A stretch of 64,000 nucleotides of DNA, taken from positions 62,001 through 126,000 of the forward strand of contig NZ_QODK01000008.1 in the NCBI RefSeq assembly GCF_003324485.1. The letters run 5' to 3'. Below the pieces are notes generated by a model, which ran no database searches, had not been told where the DNA came from, and worked only from the letters and a program-made list of their open reading frames with translations. A program made the translations under genes and the position numbers. Source of the DNA: Cohaesibacter intestini. GTDB taxonomy: Bacteria; Pseudomonadota; Alphaproteobacteria; Rhizobiales; Cohaesibacteraceae. Below, in pieces: positions 16,250 to 24,236 of this stretch. Numbering within the stretch: the first letter of the stretch is position 1; every line of letters starts with the position of its first letter.

Positions 16250-18118
16250 TTACGCTGATTGCTTCTGGTCAAGATGCGGCAGGATGGCGTTCAGTTGCGC
16301 AATCGCCTCTTCGGGACCTTCACCAATGAACACCAGAAATTCTGCCGGGTCATCCTGACCGCGATAAGGCACCAGTTGAACGGAACTGGGCACATGCTGG
16401 CAGACCGTCAGGCTGTCAGCATCATCAAGGCGCAACAGACCCTTGACCCGGAAAATGGTCGGCGGCAGGCCCAGAAGGAAATCCCTCAGCTGTTCTTTAC
16501 TGATGCGGCCGGTCGGGCGCCACAATTGGCTGCGAATGCCATAATGGTGATGCGTGACACATTTCTCGCCATGGCCATCATGACTGCAGCCACAAGGCTC
16601 GATCTCCATGTTGGCCTCCCGGTGCTGACCCTCGAAATTGACGCCATAGAGTTCGCGGGGCGAAATGTCTCCTTCTCTCGTTTCATGCAGGGAGCAGTAG
16701 GGATTGAGCGCTCTGACTTCGTGCTTGAGATGATCAATCTGGCCACTCTCCACCAGATCGACTTTGTTGATCAGCACCGTATCCGCGACCCGGATCTGAT
16801 CCTGCAGAATGGCATAGTTCGGCAGAGCGGCCCCGCCATTCAGCGCATCCAGCATGCAGGTAACCGAACAGAATTCGAGCCTGTCCTGCAGCTCGGACAG
16901 TTCGGAAAGCAGGTTGGCGGGGTTTGCCAGACCGGTTGTCTCGACGATCAGGAAGTCAGGCTGATACTGGCTGCAGATCTGGTCGATCGCGACGGTAAGA
17001 TTGTCGATCAACGTGCAACAGATGCAGCCTTCGTCAATCTCCTTGACCGCATAATGCTGTCCAAGCAGGCGGGCATCGAGCCCCCTTTCGCCAATTTCGT
17101 TCTGAATGACCGCGACAAACAGATTGCGCGAGGCTTGATAGTCGATGAAATGGGACAGGAAAGAGGTTTTCCCAGACCCCAGAAAACCGGTCAGAATGAT
17201 CAGCTTGGGCAATTCTTCAATGCCCATGGTGCTCTTGTCCATCGAGTGACGGGCGCCCGGCACAAGCGGATTGTTCCATTTTGCCGCGTCAAAGTCCGTA
17301 CCGGGATCAGCGTCTTTCCATTGACGCGCGTCGATGTCGGCCTCTGCAATGGGCGCCAAGCCATCCTCGAGCATCCAGGTGAGCCGCAGGGCCTTCAACG
17401 GATTGTCGTCTTCCTCAACAAAGAGCTGCTTTCCATCTGCGTGGTTGAGGCGCGTTGGATGGCGCGCGCATTGCAGCCTCAAGGCCGCTGGTGCGGCTTC
17501 AAAGACATAGGAAAAGGAGGTCGCGACCGTCTCAAAGAAAGGATAGGCGAGGGACCAGCAGGGCAGGTCCTGTTCCGCCCCTTGAGGCTCGACCAGCATC
17601 TGACGTCCCGCATCGGTATCGGCATAGATGCCATCCATCGCCAGCACCCGGTCCCGCTCTGGCGCAACGAGCGACAGGGTCAGCTGCTTGTCCGGGGTGA
17701 AGCGCAGCTCCATGTCAGCAATATGGAACAACGAGGCCATGTCCGGATATTGCGGAAAATCGCGCATCATTTCGCTATATTGGTCCCCATAGACCACTAT
17801 GCCGGCGGAGAGGGAAATTTGATTGAGGATCTCTTCTTCGGGATCGGGAAAATAGAAGATCGAGAATGTCGCGATACCAGTGTCGTTCGCATCAATGCAG
17901 CCTTCCGGCTTGATGCCATAGATACCTGTCATGCCGTCTATTTTCGCCGTTTGGCTCATGGGGGCCTGAGGGCAAGCCCTCATCCCGCGCCAGCCAAGAC
18001 GCTGGCGGACACCAGGAATGAAATTCACCCGCATCATTGTGGCGCGTGGCAGGTGACTGGCGGCAAAGCTCGGCTCTGTCTGACAGTGTGGGGGTAACAG
18101 CTTGCTCAGTTCAATCAT
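16250..18118 (-). CDS. CobW/COG0523 metallochaperone-like GTPase with large N-terminal extension
   Basis: This 622-residue protein has a C-terminal G3E GTPase: Walker A GFLGSGKTS (about 311-319), the metal-binding CICC motif (365-368), ETTGLANP and NKVD (450-453). A Cys/His-rich stretch, CGCSHDGHGEKCVTHHH, lies at about 509-525. COG0523 proteins deliver or insert metals (Zn, Co, Fe, Mn) using GTP. The first 300 residues match nothing I recognise; family members are usually 320-450 residues long. It is the last gene after the membrane and MBL genes. The start is uncertain: ATG at 18118 has only a weak GAGA, and an upstream TTG at 18211 is possible. Confidence 0.85.
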   Translation of the reverse strand: MIELSKLLPPHCQTEPSFAASHLPRATMMRVNFIPGVRQRLGWRGMRACPQAPMSQTAKIDGMTGIYGIKPEGCIDANDTGIATFSIFYFPDPEEEILNQISLSAGIVVYGDQYSEMMRDFPQYPDMASLFHIADMELRFTPDKQLTLSLVAPERDRVLAMDGIYADTDAGRQMLVEPQGAEQDLPCWSLAYPFFETVATSFSYVFEAAPAALRLQCARHPTRLNHADGKQLFVEEDDNPLKALRLTWMLEDGLAPIAEADIDARQWKDADPGTDFDAAKWNNPLVPGARHSMDKSTMGIEELPKLIILTGFLGSGKTSFLSHFIDYQASRNLFVAVIQNEIGERGLDARLLGQHYAVKEIDEGCICCTLIDNLTVAIDQICSQYQPDFLIVETTGLANPANLLSELSELQDRLEFCSVTCMLDALNGGAALPNYAILQDQIRVADTVLINKVDLVESGQIDHLKHEVRALNPYCSLHETREGDISPRELYGVNFEGQHREANMEIEPCGCSHDGHGEKCVTHHHYGIRSQLWRPTGRISKEQLRDFLLGLPPTIFRVKGLLRLDDADSLTVCQHVPSSVQLVPYRGQDDPAEFLVFIGEGPEEAIAQLNAILPHLDQKQSA

Positions 18119-18256
18119 GGTGCTGGTCTCTGACGGATGGAAAGACAGACTGGAGGTGCAGGCCCCCAAACGGGTGGATGTTTGATGGACCTGCAGGGGT
18201 TGGGTCGGCAATTTCGAAGAACCACCAATGAACTTGCCGACCCCGGGTGAAGGTGG

Positions 18257-19414
18257 CTAACCAAACTTGATCTGGTCGCCATTGCCCAGATAGGCGGTAT
18301 CCTTGGAGCGATGCTTGGCTGTGCCACGCACCACCGGATAGCCTGCCTGAATGAACTTGTTGGCACAGACCAGACCAGTGCAGTGATTGCAGCCGATCAC
18401 GTCGAAGTCATAATTCTTCAGCGAGATGACCAGATCGTCATATTTCGGATCCCAGTCATCGAATGGCGAGATATGGAGCCCACCATAAATGCCGTAGAAG
18501 TTATCCTTCTCATAGGCCAGTTCCGTATAGGCCGTTTCGGCAAACTGGATGATGCCCTGATGGCAGCAGCCAGTCACGGAAACCAGCCCCTTGTCCTTGA
18601 CGTTGCAGTAGATGGACTGCTCACCAAAAACGCGGCAGATGATCGGGATCGGGAAGACATAGGTTGCAAGACCGGGAATGATCTTGTTCAAGCCATTCTT
18701 GACCTCGATCACTTTGCCCTTGTGGCCGGAATCCTTGATATATTGCTTGCCTTCTTCGTAGAAACCTTCCGGAATGTAGATGGTGATTTCCGGATCGTAT
18801 TTCAGTGTGACTGGCAAGCCCCAGAAGTGGTCAAAATGCTCGTGGGAAATGATAAGGGCTTCGATTTCCTTGTTCTCGAGCATCTTGTCGATGCCTTCGC
18901 GTTTGAAGCTTTCGTCCATCCATTTGTATGACCAGCCACTGTCGAGCAGGAACTTGCGTTTGGTGCCATCCATTTCCTCGATATCCAGCAGGGCGGCATA
19001 GCCACCAGCATTGTCAGTGCTGACCGTGTTGGCGCTGATGACCTCCCAGGCTTTCTCCAGATCATGGGGCAAATAGGGCTTGATCTTGGCGATGCCCTCG
19101 GCATAGGAGCCTTTGCCCAGCCCCTTGCCGTTGCCGAAAGGTGGCCAGTTATAGTCATACTGGTTCACCAGAAGCCCGCCTGCTTTCTTGATGTCGCCCA
19201 TCAGAATGGCATTTTCGAACCAGGAGGTTTCCGAGATGTTGGTGACATTGACGCTTTTCAGCACGCCGATGTCGTTCATTTTACGTTTCACCTGCGGCAG
19301 GAAGGATTCGCGTAAGGAGGAATAGGAATAAAGTCCCATTGCTCCGAACAGGCCGAGACCGACGCCTGTGGTGGTCCCTTTCAGGAAGGTCCGACGATCA
19401 AATGACGTTGTCAT
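18257..19414 (-). CDS. Tat-exported metallo-beta-lactamase-fold hydrolase (COG1237-like)
   Basis: This 385-residue protein starts with a twin-arginine signal (DRRTFLKG followed by a hydrophobic stretch), so it is exported folded to the periplasm. The metal-binding motif SHEHFDHFWG fits HxHxDH. A later His in TGCCHQGI and YGGLHISPFD resemble COG1237, the family annotated as dihydropterin-ribofuranosylaminobenzene phosphate synthase-like hydrolases. Extra Cys residues occur in GCNHCTGLVC. GGAGATATACA precedes the ATG. It lies 25 bases after the membrane protein gene and upstream of a COG0523 GTPase. Substrate unknown. Confidence 0.85.
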   Translation of the reverse strand: MTTSFDRRTFLKGTTTGVGLGLFGAMGLYSYSSLRESFLPQVKRKMNDIGVLKSVNVTNISETSWFENAILMGDIKKAGGLLVNQYDYNWPPFGNGKGLGKGSYAEGIAKIKPYLPHDLEKAWEVISANTVSTDNAGGYAALLDIEEMDGTKRKFLLDSGWSYKWMDESFKREGIDKMLENKEIEALIISHEHFDHFWGLPVTLKYDPEITIYIPEGFYEEGKQYIKDSGHKGKVIEVKNGLNKIIPGLATYVFPIPIICRVFGEQSIYCNVKDKGLVSVTGCCHQGIIQFAETAYTELAYEKDNFYGIYGGLHISPFDDWDPKYDDLVISLKNYDFDVIGCNHCTGLVCANKFIQAGYPVVRGTAKHRSKDTAYLGNGDQIKFG

Positions 19415-19439
19415 TGTATATCTCCAAGTCGTTGGTCAA

Positions 19440-20852
19440 TTAATAGAAGCTCGAGACGACTGCGTAGAATGCAGGCAGGATCGCAACCACGATGAAGTAG
19501 ACGGCAACACCTGCCACGACACCGGCGCCAATGCCCCAGCCATAACCGCGTGCCGGTGCTTCGGCCGCGATGCGTGCGGCTGCTTCCGCATGCCCTTTGG
19601 CGATTTCATCATCGGTTTTGGGAACCATCTTCCACATCGGCCAATTATCCATGAACCAGTGATGGACCAGCATGATATTGACCAGCCAGATCATCGGAAT
19701 CATCGGGAACTGCTGCGGATGGGAGAAGCCCTTCTGGGTACCCAGGAACAGGTGAGAGGTCTTGTAGTAGACGATGTAAAGGGCAACAGCGCCCACAAAG
19801 GAGATGAGTGTGCGAATGGCCACATTGGTTGGCATGGAATATTTGTTTGGCCAATTGTCGAAATAGAAGGCCAGCACAAGAGCGGGAACAAGCCAGAAAA
19901 TGGCCATTTCACCCACATGCAACCAGCGCCAGTCCGGAGCCATTTCCCGACGGGTACCGCGCACGGCTTCGCCCCAGGTCAGTTCCTGCGCGAAATACAG
20001 GAAGAAGTTGATGCAAAGCGCGATGGCGATAATCCCGAAGAACAAGGCCATGCGACGGGCCCAGTTATTCTTGATCAGATTGAACGGATAGCGCTGCCAG
20101 ATGGTTTCCACCAGCCAGACGACCACCGTACAGCACATGATCCAGGCAATATGGAAGTTGCCTGAGACGGTATCAGCGAAGTTTTCCCAATAAGGAGGGG
20201 CGATGGAGGTGAAGCTCTGCCATGGCTGATACAGGATACCCATATGGCTGTGCATCGTGACGAAATACACGATGGTGGACAGGAAGAAGGTCACCAGCAG
20301 AATGGTGATCCCGCGCACTGGCTGGGTGAGCTTGTCCCAAGGGGCATTTTCAAAGGCCACGACCCAGGCAGGCGAAAGCCATGAAGCGATGGCTGCGAAC
20401 ATCAGAATGGCCAGAGACGCATATTCGATCGCAAAGAAGGAGGTAATGCCTTCGAGTTTTTCAAGTTGTTCGGGGTTGAAATAGGCAAGTCCGTAATTGC
20501 CCAGCAATCCTTCAAAGAAGCCCTTGATCAGGGTGATAAGGATCAGCACAGATACCGCTGTGAGGACCACACCCTTGATAACAGGATGGGTTTGCTCAAG
20601 CCAGCTGCGTCTGAATGGCCAGAAATCAAAGATATATACCATCCAGATCATCATGATGAGCCACCAGCGGCAATACATGTAGCCCACATAAGGGGTATAC
20701 ATCCGCATCAGGCCTCGTGGGTCCTGAAAGATCCACCAGGTTGCATAAAAGAGAACTGAAACCAGCAAAAGGCTGACAAGGCCCGGTACTGGACCTGACA
20801 TGCGCTTGGTCAGTTTGCGCTCCTCGAGGTAACCGACACCAAATCGTTCCAT
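19440..20852 (-). CDS. Polytopic inner-membrane protein of unknown function
   Basis: I do not recognise this 470-residue protein. It has about eleven hydrophobic segments (near residues 23-45, 55-80, 95-118, 135-165, 183-203, 228-252, 270-290, 310-330, 350-370, 390-410 and 440-465). It is unusually rich in Trp, Tyr, Met and His, with histidines near or within membrane segments (VTMHSHMG, NFHIAW, LHVGEM, VHHWFMDNW). That could mean metal or haem binding, but no known family motif is visible. A short Ala-rich cytoplasmic linker precedes the last segment. AGGAG precedes the ATG. It heads a three-gene set with the MBL protein and GTPase. Confidence 0.8.
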   Translation of the reverse strand: MERFGVGYLEERKLTKRMSGPVPGLVSLLLVSVLFYATWWIFQDPRGLMRMYTPYVGYMYCRWWLIMMIWMVYIFDFWPFRRSWLEQTHPVIKGVVLTAVSVLILITLIKGFFEGLLGNYGLAYFNPEQLEKLEGITSFFAIEYASLAILMFAAIASWLSPAWVVAFENAPWDKLTQPVRGITILLVTFFLSTIVYFVTMHSHMGILYQPWQSFTSIAPPYWENFADTVSGNFHIAWIMCCTVVVWLVETIWQRYPFNLIKNNWARRMALFFGIIAIALCINFFLYFAQELTWGEAVRGTRREMAPDWRWLHVGEMAIFWLVPALVLAFYFDNWPNKYSMPTNVAIRTLISFVGAVALYIVYYKTSHLFLGTQKGFSHPQQFPMIPMIWLVNIMLVHHWFMDNWPMWKMVPKTDDEIAKGHAEAAARIAAEAPARGYGWGIGAGVVAGVAVYFIVVAILPAFYAVVSSFY

Positions 20853-21020
20853 AAGTGTTGTCTCCTAGAACGTTCCCAGGAAGTTGGCCCGTGGTGGCGG
20901 GCGCTAGATGAAAACGTAGTCCTGTCGTTGTTGGTGGCAGTGTTGGGGCATGGTTACCAAGCGCTGCTGCCAGCAACTGTGTTTCCCTCGTTGGGGCCAT
21001 GAGGGGGAAGGGGCGGCCCA

Positions 21021-21080
21021 CTTGAGACAAAGCGGAGCCGTTGCCAAGGATGGATCGTCCCGGCTTCAACTTGTCTCAAG
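21021..21080. repeat. Inverted repeat between the GntR gene and the membrane protein gene
   Basis: CTTGAGACAA (21021-21030) and TTGTCTCAAG (21071-21080) are exact reverse complements separated by 40 bases, with extra pairing possible between AGCC (21036-21039) and GGCT (21062-21065). It sits in the 256-base gap 20853-21108. On the plus strand it is followed by ATTTTT. On the minus strand it would lie in the leader of the membrane protein gene or at the end of the regulator mRNA. No other gene is visible in the gap. Confidence 0.6.
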
Positions 21081-21108
21081 ATTTTTAAGGCTTCAGATGG
21101 TCGCCAGC

Positions 21109-21900
21109 TTAAGGCGGCGGATTGGCCTGTTGGTCGGCCGCAATTACAGGGGACGTTGGTATGCCGCGCAATTTTGCCAATGCGTATGCCACATTGGAAA
21201 TCTTGACCTTGATGGTCTGGCGGGACAGATCAGGATCCCTTGCTTTGATTGCCTTGAGCACCAGCACAAAGTCCGCAAACATCTTTTTGCGATCCTCTTC
21301 GGCAAAAGCGCTGAATTTGGGAAACAGGAAAGAGGAAGAAGCACAGATCTCGCAGGTGACATCATGCACAATGCGATTATCGAGCGAGCCGGCTATGATG
21401 GAGAAGAATTGCTGGGACTTCTCGCGCAAACCCGGCCAGTTCTTGTCCAGAATGGCCCGTCCGATCAGGCCTGTCACTTCTTCAAGGCGGGCAATGTCGT
21501 GTGCACTGATCACCCGCGCGGCATTGGCGAATACCGACGGCAGGAAAAGATAGGCAGCCTCAAGCTTCTCCATCAAGACAGGTGCAGCTTCATTCTCCGG
21601 TGTTTCTGCAGGTGTGTCTTCCTTGTCGGTCTCGGCAAGATAGCAGCCGCTGCCCCGGCGAATCGTGACCACTCCTTTGGCTTCCAATTGTTTGAGGACC
21701 GAGCGCAGGGTGTTGCGGCTGACAGAAAATTCTTCGCACAAAAGACGCTCCGCAGGCAGTCGCTGACCAACATGCCAGCGGCCATCGGAAATCATAGCCA
21801 TCAAGCTTTCATGTAGATTGTCCTGCCGGCTCGGTTGCGACAATGCTGCATTTGAAATTGGTAGAACCAATTTCGCCTCCTCCCTTAAAGTTGTTCCCAT
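21109..21900 (-). CDS. FadR-type GntR transcriptional regulator
   Basis: This 263-residue protein has an N-terminal winged helix (LPAERLLCEEFSVSRNTLRSVLKQLEAKG...RRGSGCYL) and a C-terminal all-helical FCD-like ligand domain. The start at 21900 is preceded by AGAGAG. An in-frame ATG at 21948 lies inside a palindromic operator and is unlikely. FadR-type regulators typically sense organic acids. It is upstream of and co-directional with the membrane/MBL/GTPase genes and is the likely regulator of that set and of itself through the two palindromes described separately. Confidence 0.88.
   Translation of the reverse strand: MGTTLREEAKLVLPISNAALSQPSRQDNLHESLMAMISDGRWHVGQRLPAERLLCEEFSVSRNTLRSVLKQLEAKGVVTIRRGSGCYLAETDKEDTPAETPENEAAPVLMEKLEAAYLFLPSVFANAARVISAHDIARLEEVTGLIGRAILDKNWPGLREKSQQFFSIIAGSLDNRIVHDVTCEICASSSFLFPKFSAFAEEDRKKMFADFVLVLKAIKARDPDLSRQTIKVKISNVAYALAKLRGIPTSPVIAADQQANPPP
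21855..21873. promoter_or_regulatory. GntR operator palindrome inside the start of the regulator gene
   Basis: The 19-base perfect palindrome AAATTGGT-AGA-ACCAATTT matches the FadR/PdhR-class pattern TGGTnnnACCA. It lies about 9-15 codons inside the regulator gene. A second copy of its core lies 78 bases away, upstream of the start. Confidence 0.75.
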
Positions 21901-21934
21901 AATCTCTCTTTTTGGGGAGAAAATAAACGTTTTT

Positions 21935-21949
21935 ATTGGTAGAACCAAT
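21935..21949. promoter_or_regulatory. GntR operator palindrome upstream of the regulator gene
   Basis: The 15-base perfect palindrome ATTGGT-AGA-ACCAAT shares its core, including the AGA spacer, with the site at 21855-21873. It lies 35 bases upstream of the GntR start, where it would control autoregulation and possibly the divergent GAF-like gene at 22078. The two copies on either side of the start suggest a DNA loop or cooperative repression. Confidence 0.78.
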
Positions 21950-22077
21950 TACATGACACTGCTTCGCCGATGAGATTTTTCCCTTTCAGACTGTTGGAAT
22001 GGTGCTACAATCAACGGTGGTTTCGGTATGGATGACTGCCATCCGACCCGATCAATGTGAGCGCATCGGAGAAGACA

Positions 22078-22995
22078 ATGGGCATCACTTCCAAATTGGA
22101 CAAGCATTTGGCAGGATCTTCGATTTTGTTATGGAAGATCAATTTGTTAAAGCAGTCCCTGCATGTCACAATGCATGCTGGCTGGGCTGATTTTCCCCAC
22201 GATGTCGCCAAGTTGATGAAAGATCCCGCTTACCGCGAAGCGATTGTAAGGAAGAGTGATCTTGAGGGGTTGGCAAAAGCCTTGTCTTCCCTGCGCCGCG
22301 GTTTGACAGCAAGAGTGGTCTTCCAGATCGGAAACAGCGACAATTCGACCCATTGGTGCCTGCTGGTCGGTAATCCCCAGCAAGGCGTGTTCGATGAGAT
22401 CTACGGCTCACTTCTTTGCATCGATATGAAACTGATCGGACCGGGGCGCGCGGGAGCGCTGTTGGGGGAGGATGCAGGGCCTGCACAGCATCCGGTTTCA
22501 GATCAGCAACTGTCTTCCAGACATCTGGAGGCGCTGCAGAACCGTCTTGCCTCTGGCAACGGCCTAATCGACCGGTTGCAGGGGATTTGCAGTTGGGACA
22601 ATTCCAATGCCTTCGACTCGCTGCTTTTCTCCGATGTGCAGCAGGCCGAGGACAAGGTGGTGGTCTATGGTGCGGGAGCTGCCTTTGCGGACCTGAAGGA
22701 AGGCGGAGCCTATCCCTATGAGGGCACGATTGCCGAGATGATCGTCTCGCTCAATCTTGACCACATGATCGTTGAAGATACGATGGAAAGCCTGAAGCCG
22801 ATCGACTGGGCGCTGTTCGTTCCCCAAGGCATCCGCTCTTATTTTGCCGTTCCGACATTTGCGGGGGGCACCATCCGAGGGGTGCTCATTTTCTGCTCGT
22901 CCAATGCCAACCAATTCTCCGAGGAACAGAAGGATTTCTTTGTTCAGATCGCCAATGTGGTTTTTTCAACGCAGAACCTTTTCAGCGAACGATAA
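22078..22995 (+). CDS. GAF-domain-like sensor protein without output domain
   Basis: In this 305-residue protein, the C-terminal region (about 195-300, GGAYPYEGTIAEMIV...YFAVPTFAGGTIRGVLIFCSS...FSEEQKDFFVQIANVV) has the pattern of a GAF domain. The N-terminal half contains a PAS-like stretch (ARVVFQIGNSDNSTHWCLLVGN). There is no kinase, cyclase or DNA-binding module, so it would act by protein contact or simply bind a ligand. GGAGAAG precedes the ATG at 22078. It is divergent from the GntR regulator and shares its operator region. Function unknown. Confidence 0.65.
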   Translation: MGITSKLDKHLAGSSILLWKINLLKQSLHVTMHAGWADFPHDVAKLMKDPAYREAIVRKSDLEGLAKALSSLRRGLTARVVFQIGNSDNSTHWCLLVGNPQQGVFDEIYGSLLCIDMKLIGPGRAGALLGEDAGPAQHPVSDQQLSSRHLEALQNRLASGNGLIDRLQGICSWDNSNAFDSLLFSDVQQAEDKVVVYGAGAAFADLKEGGAYPYEGTIAEMIVSLNLDHMIVEDTMESLKPIDWALFVPQGIRSYFAVPTFAGGTIRGVLIFCSSNANQFSEEQKDFFVQIANVVFSTQNLFSER

Positions 22996-23083
22996 AGGCA
23001 ACGGAGCTGTGTCATCCTGTTATCCCCTGAGACGGTTAGCCTCAGGGGACCGGAGCGGTTGTCAGGCCGGGTCCGTCACGCTG

Positions 23084-24226
23084 TTAGCGAGAATGGATCG
23101 TCCAGAGGTCCTGCCAATATTGCAGCTTGGCAAAGTCCTTGTCCGTTGTCTCCGAATTGGTCACATGCAGCTGGTCAACAACCTTCGCGACACCTGAGCC
23201 TTCTTCTGCTGGCATGTCCGTGTTGATATTGGTGGCCATCTTGCCATCAATCAACTGCGGTCCCATGCCTTCCCCGCGCATCATGTAATGCACAAACAGC
23301 TTGGCCGCATTTGGACTGTCCGTGCCACTGGCAATGACTGCCACACGCGGTGTCAACTGACCGGCCCATGGTTTCATGCCATCACAAATGGCCATCTGGT
23401 AGCCATACTTCTTGCGGAAAATTGCGGCACTGAGGAAACCGAAATGCGGGTCTTTGAGGCCGGGTGAACCGACAACCGGCCCCACTTCGCTGTCCTTGCG
23501 GGTGACGTTCGGCTGATTGGCGGCAAAGCGTTTGACCCATTCACTGGTTGCGCTTTCTGCATCCTTCGGCAGGTCCTCGTTGAAGTGAGCCCGATAGGCT
23601 TCGGCCATCAAGTCATCCTGATTGGTCTCGATCTGGTTGAACCAGAACATGGTCTCGTTGCGAAGCAGCGGATCGGGGATGCTGACGCGCCCCTTCCATT
23701 CTGGATCGGTCAATTGCCAGATATTCTTGATCGGGCAGCTGTCGCCATATGTCTCGGTATTGTAGGCCCAAACCCAAGGATTGAGGCTGGTGATGGCTGG
23801 CTTCTGATAGATTTTTGGTGTGGTTTCAAGTTGATCGGGTGGCATCCAGCTCACACCGGCTCCGTTGACCAACAGCTGAGAGGTGACAGAGGGAAGATTG
23901 CTCATGTTGAACACATCATGTGTGACATTCTTTGCAGCAAACTCACGTTGCAGGATCAGCTCCTGCTCCTGACCGCCGAGCTTCACGCCGGTGGCTTCAA
24001 GGCCATATAGCTCGGAGAAATTCTTTGCCATTGTCTTGATTTTGCCGGTTGCATCGACAACCACGATGGGCGGTTCCTTGCGAGCGGCCTCAATCAACGC
24101 CTCCAGCGAGAAATTCTCGTCGGAAATACCCAGTTCCGCTGCCATGGTTGGCAAACTGGCCATGGTCCCGCACATCAGCGCAAGAGCCAATCCCGTTTTG
24201 CGTGTTTTTCTCATTAGAACAGTCAT
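23084..24226 (-). CDS. ABC transporter substrate-binding protein (Fe3+/AfuA-type)
   Basis: This 380-residue periplasmic protein has a signal peptide (MTVLMRKTRKTGLALALMCG...MAAE). Its body resembles the ferric iron/polyol-phosphate/aminoethylphosphonate binding family (cluster with FbpA/AfuA: ASGTDSPNAAKLFVHYMM). GGAGGAATGAC precedes the ATG at 24226. It is the last gene of an ABC importer operon, with ATPase and fused permease upstream. The substrate is not evident. The associated two-component system and PhnD-like protein hint at a phosphorylated or inorganic ligand, but this is inference. Confidence 0.85.
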   Translation of the reverse strand: MTVLMRKTRKTGLALALMCGTMASLPTMAAELGISDENFSLEALIEAARKEPPIVVVDATGKIKTMAKNFSELYGLEATGVKLGGQEQELILQREFAAKNVTHDVFNMSNLPSVTSQLLVNGAGVSWMPPDQLETTPKIYQKPAITSLNPWVWAYNTETYGDSCPIKNIWQLTDPEWKGRVSIPDPLLRNETMFWFNQIETNQDDLMAEAYRAHFNEDLPKDAESATSEWVKRFAANQPNVTRKDSEVGPVVGSPGLKDPHFGFLSAAIFRKKYGYQMAICDGMKPWAGQLTPRVAVIASGTDSPNAAKLFVHYMMRGEGMGPQLIDGKMATNINTDMPAEEGSGVAKVVDQLHVTNSETTDKDFAKLQYWQDLWTIHSR

Positions 24227-24236
24227 GTCATTCCTC

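Noticed and set aside
16259-18097. 612-codon open frame on the plus strand opposite the CobW-like gene
   Set aside because: The minus-strand frame carries clear G3E GTPase motifs. The plus-strand frame has no recognisable domain, and its openness follows from codon bias of the real gene.
20950-20995. TGGTTACCA as a third GntR operator near the membrane protein gene
   Set aside because: The spacer is one base rather than three and flanking bases do not match the two strong palindromes; a match this short is expected by chance.
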